NCBI GenBank assembly: GCA_025352845.1
Contig: JANXSC010000120.1
Coordinates: forward strand, 1 to 6,591
DNA: 6,591 bases
Reading direction: 5' to 3'
From: Opitutaceae bacterium
GTDB lineage: Bacteria > Verrucomicrobiota > Verrucomicrobiia > Opitutales > Opitutaceae
Both the position numbers and the translations under genes were made by a program. The notes below the pieces were generated by a model, which saw nothing but the letters and a program-made list of their open reading frames with translations, made no database searches and had not been told where the DNA came from. Of this stretch, positions 5,858-6,591 are shown one piece after another. Numbering within the stretch: position 1 is the stretch's first letter; every line of letters begins with the position of its first letter.

Positions 5858-6591
5858 TTAATTGAGACCGCCGGCGACGGCGCCGAGTTGGAAGATTGGG
5901 AGGAACATCGCCATGACGATGCCGCCGACCACGATGCCGAGGAACACGATGAGCATCGGCTCGATGAGCGAGGTGAGAGCGGAGACCGTCGCCTCGCACT
6001 CCACGTCATAGAAGTCGGCGATCTTGTTCATCATGCCGTCGACGTTGCCGGTGGATTCCCCGGCCTTGACCATGTGCTTCATCATCGGTGGGAAAAACTC
6101 CGTGTTGGCGAGCACCTCGGAGACCTGTCCGCCCTGGCTCACGTGCTTGGCGATCTCGTCGCAGGCATCCTCGATCTGCACCTTGCCGCTGGCGGCCGAG
6201 ACAATCTCGAGCGTGCGCAAGATCGGCACGCCGGAGCGGATGAGCGTCGCGTAAGTGCGACAGAAACGGGACAGCGCGATCTTGTGGATCAGGTTGCCGA
6301 AGATCGGGGCGCGCACGAGGAAGTTGTCCCGCATCCGGCGGCCATTCGGCGTCGCGGTGAATTTGCCAAGTCCCCACCACGCACCGTAGGAACCAATGCC
6401 GATCGCCCACCAGTAGCCCTTCATGAAGTCGGAAAGATTGATCAGGAACTGCGTCGGCGCGGGCAGCTTGGCACCGAAGTCCGCGAACATCGCGGCGAAC
6501 ACCGGGATGACAAAAATCAGCAGCACGTTCACCAGCGCGACCGCGAGGCCGATGACGGCGATCGGGTAGGTCATCGCCGACTTCACCTTCT
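5858..6591 (-). CDS. pilC: Type IV pilus / type II secretion inner-membrane platform protein PilC/GspF (5' end cut by window edge)
   Basis: This is the C-terminal 244 residues of an expected ~400-aa polytopic inner-membrane protein. It forms the platform on which the PilB/PilT or GspE ATPases act to assemble or retract pilin-like fibres. The visible part starts KVKSAMTYPIAVIGLAVALV, which holds the second membrane segment and resembles PilC more than GspF. It continues with FGAKLPAPTQFLINLSDFM, then a hydrophobic stretch YWWAIGIGSYGAWWGL. The second T2SF domain follows: RFCRTYATLIRSGVPILRTL, a Gly/Glu turn KAGESTGNVDGMMNKIADFY, and a final membrane segment LIEPMLIVFLGIVVGGIVMA ending FLPIFQLGAVAGGLN. 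The stop is TAA at 5858. The frame is open to the right edge, so the true start is outside; the first GTG in view (6586) is internal. The downstream neighbour is the response regulator, 66 bp away on the same strand, probably co-transcribed. PilC versus a GspF paralogue cannot be settled without the upstream ATPase genes. Confidence 0.92.
   Translation of the reverse strand, partial: KVKSAMTYPIAVIGLAVALVNVLLIFVIPVFAAMFADFGAKLPAPTQFLINLSDFMKGYWWAIGIGSYGAWWGLGKFTATPNGRRMRDNFLVRAPIFGNLIHKIALSRFCRTYATLIRSGVPILRTLEIVSAASGKVQIEDACDEIAKHVSQGGQVSEVLANTEFFPPMMKHMVKAGESTGNVDGMMNKIADFYDVECEATVSALTSLIEPMLIVFLGIVVGGIVMAMFLPIFQLGAVAGGLN

Noticed and set aside
1..6591. CRISPR array, tRNA, rRNA or transposase
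   Set aside because: No regularly spaced direct repeats, no tRNA-like cloverleaf and no transposase motifs were seen; the repeats present are single palindromic units.

Overview
The window is GC-rich (roughly 60–65% by eye) and compact, with every recognisable gene on the minus strand. The gene families, the lack of Shine-Dalgarno sequences, and several small palindromic repeats of a kind I associate with Verrucomicrobiota (Opitutaceae-like) genomes point to that phylum. This placement is inference; no rRNA or other marker is present.

Layout in the direction of transcription, from right to left. (1) 6591–5858: C-terminal 60% of a PilC/GspF-type inner-membrane platform protein of a type IV pilus or type II secretion machine. 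(2) 5791–4535: a 418-aa NtrC-like response regulator, 66 bp downstream of pilC. It keeps the receiver phosphorylation site and Walker A, but has lost Walker B, the GAFTGA sigma-54 contact loop, the sensor II arginine and the recognition half of its Fis-type helix-turn-helix. (3) 4534–4008: a spacer with a small hairpin, a possible 68-aa ORF whose stop codon comes from a repeat, a 72-bp double-hairpin repeat and the carB leader. (4) 4007–726: a complete carB, the large subunit of carbamoyl-phosphate synthetase (1093 aa), with a palindromic repeat inserted in frame in its central linker. (5) 709–613: a 97-bp inverted-repeat element filling most of the carB–qor gap. (6) 608/596 to the left edge: the N-terminal 200 residues of a zinc-independent quinone oxidoreductase.

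pilC and the regulator look like one transcription unit, with the regulator probably serving pilus control by a non-sigma-54 route. carB is the pyrimidine/arginine housekeeping gene and has no carA directly upstream; qor follows it in the same direction. The most unusual features are the degenerate response regulator and the density of palindromic repeats, one of which is translated as part of an essential enzyme.
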